Source: Pseudomonadota bacterium
GTDB lineage: Bacteria > Pseudomonadota > Gammaproteobacteria > Steroidobacterales > Steroidobacteraceae
DNA length: 13,675 bases
Assembly: GCA_021808035.1 (NCBI GenBank)
Contig: JAKBCG010000028.1
Span: 1-13,675 of the forward strand
Direction of reading: 5' to 3'
Positions 12,752-13,675 of this stretch are shown piece after piece. Made by a program: the position numbers and the translations under genes. Every line of letters starts with the position of its first letter. Position 1 is the first letter of the stretch. The notes beneath the pieces were generated by a model, which made no database searches, was not told the origin of the DNA, and saw only the letters and a list, made by a program, of their open reading frames with translations.

Positions 12752-13675
12752 AGCCGCTCGGGATCGGCGCACCGCGTCGGGAACGTGCGGCGCACGGCCT
12801 CGATCATCGCCGGCGGGCCGCAGGCATAGGTGTCGAACGGCGCGAGCGTCTCGAGGTCGGCGAGCACCGCCTCGTGCACGAATCCGCGCCGGCCGGTCCA
12901 ATCCGCCGCGGGTTCCGACACCACCGGGTGGTAGCGCAGCCGCGGCGCCCGGCGTGCGATCTCGCGGATCCTCGCGTCCGCGTAGAGATCGGCCGCGCTC
13001 CGTGCGCCGACGTACAGGCGCACGTCCCGACACGCGCCGCGCTCGACGACATGCCTCAGGATCGCCTGGATCGGCGCATAGCCGGTGCCGCCCGCGACGA
13101 GCAGGAGCGGTGCCGGGTCCGACGTCGCGTCGAGGTTTGGCGGACGATAGCGAAACGAACCTCGCGGGCCTTCGATCGTGAGCACCCGGTCGGTCGGGTC
13201 GGCCGCGAACAGCGACTCGGTGAACTCTCCGCCCGGCACGCGGCGCACGTGCAGCTCGATCGTCCCGGCATCGTGCGGCGGACATGCGATCGAGAAACTG
13301 CGTCGCTGGCCCTGCGGCAGCAGGACGTCGAGATACTGGCCGGGCAGGAACGTGAAGGCCGCGACGGGCGGCAGGCGCAGATGCAGCGCGAGCACGTCGC
13401 GCGCGAGCCGCTCGGCGCGGGCGATCCGGCACGGCAGCCGGTGCACGGTCACCTCGTCCGGATGCCGCACCTCGTCGACGTCGATTTCGAGGTCGCCGCG
13501 CGCCCGCGCGCGGCACATCAGGATCAACCCCTCGGCAGCGTCCGTCGGCCCCAGGCCGAGCGGCGGTCCGTCGGGATAGTCGACCTCGCCGCGCACCAAT
13601 CGCGCCCGGCAGGCGCCGCAGTTGCCGCGCCGGCAGCCGTGCGCGAGTCGCACGCCGGCGGCGATCGCCGCATCG
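12730..13675 (-). CDS. 2Fe-2S ferredoxin-domain NAD(P)H-flavin oxidoreductase (5' end outside window)
   Basis: This multidomain electron-transfer flavoprotein resembles CDP-6-deoxy-delta-3,4-glucoseen reductase and the reductase subunits of ring-hydroxylating oxygenases. The frame is open to the window edge, where the text DAAIAAGVRLAHGC shows the middle of a plant-type ferredoxin domain. The cluster Cys residues follow as CRRGNCGAC, with the fourth in ILMCRAR. The FAD domain has RSFSIACPP (the RxYS-type flavin site), and the NAD domain has GGTGYAPIQAIL and YACGPPAMIEAV. The C-terminal Phe-Glu end is near the usual position. About 315 residues are visible, and perhaps 20-30 are missing. It could reduce a partner oxygenase or free flavin; no oxygenase gene is in view. 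Its stop lies within the hemD 3' end. Confidence 0.9.
   Translation of the reverse strand, partial: DAAIAAGVRLAHGCRRGNCGACRARLVRGEVDYPDGPPLGLGPTDAAEGLILMCRARARGDLEIDVDEVRHPDEVTVHRLPCRIARAERLARDVLALHLRLPPVAAFTFLPGQYLDVLLPQGQRRSFSIACPPHDAGTIELHVRRVPGGEFTESLFAADPTDRVLTIEGPRGSFRYRPPNLDATSDPAPLLLVAGGTGYAPIQAILRHVVERGACRDVRLYVGARSAADLYADARIREIARRAPRLRYHPVVSEPAADWTGRRGFVHEAVLADLETLAPFDTYACGPPAMIEAVRRTFPTRCADPERLYVDSFE

Noticed and set aside
10985..13516. An 843-codon open frame on the minus strand opposite hemC, hemD and the start of the reductase gene.
   Set aside because: It is antisense to genes with clear motifs, is very rich in Arg, Ala and Ser as expected for a shadow frame in GC-rich DNA, and shows no domain.
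1..13675. A defence system, prophage, integron or CRISPR array.
   Set aside because: All genes found are housekeeping or common accessory types, base composition is even, and no direct-repeat arrays, integrases or transposases are seen.

Overview
The window is high-GC, gene-dense chromosomal DNA from what looks like a gammaproteobacterium. Three things support this: the order polA - intergenic sRNA locus - engB - cytochrome c4 - dsbA, known from Pseudomonas and Xanthomonas relatives; comM and ubiK next to P-II genes, as in Xanthomonadales-type genomes; and a membrane-anchored cytochrome c5. Genus cannot be told from the sequence. A Xanthomonadales/Steroidobacterales-like lineage is an inference. 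I see no phage, insertion sequence, CRISPR array or defence cassette.

Left part (1-4727): the 3' two-fifths of polA is followed by a 279-base spacer. That spacer carries a sigma-E/AlgU-type promoter, several nested hairpins and a strong intrinsic terminator, i.e. a probable small RNA at the locus that holds Spot 42 in enterics and ErsA in Pseudomonas. engB faces it on the minus strand. A plus-strand group follows: dihaem cytochrome c4 overlapping a lipoprotein-type DsbA by 4 bases, a hairpin, then a TMEM175-family channel gene overlapping a GFA-fold zinc protein by 4 bases.

Middle (4728-8362): a minus-strand group reads DUF2784 membrane protein - family 6-like DNA glycosylase - tRNA-Arg(CCG). 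The glycosylase stop codon lies inside the tRNA gene, and the likely tRNA promoter lies in the glycosylase tail. A plus-strand cytochrome c5 follows, with a TATACT promoter and a partial Fur-like box. Then come comM and ubiK on the minus strand.

Nitrogen-signalling part (8363-10001): a near-consensus sigma-54 promoter drives a P-II paralogue with the normal 112-residue length but without the key T-loop and ATP-contact residues (Q39, Y51, K58 and K90 all replaced). A strong terminator, enclosed by a perfect 15-bp inverted repeat, separates it from a canonical GlnB/GlnK gene with a sigma-70-type promoter. A DUF4124 secreted protein follows; no amtB is in view.

Right part (10002-13675): a beta-hydroxyacid dehydrogenase, hemC and hemD (two successive steps from porphobilinogen to uroporphyrinogen III) are closely packed on the plus strand. 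They converge, with a 22-base 3' overlap, on a minus-strand ferredoxin-domain flavin reductase that runs off the window. The most unusual items are the sigma-E-type sRNA candidate and the sigma-54-driven degenerate P-II protein.
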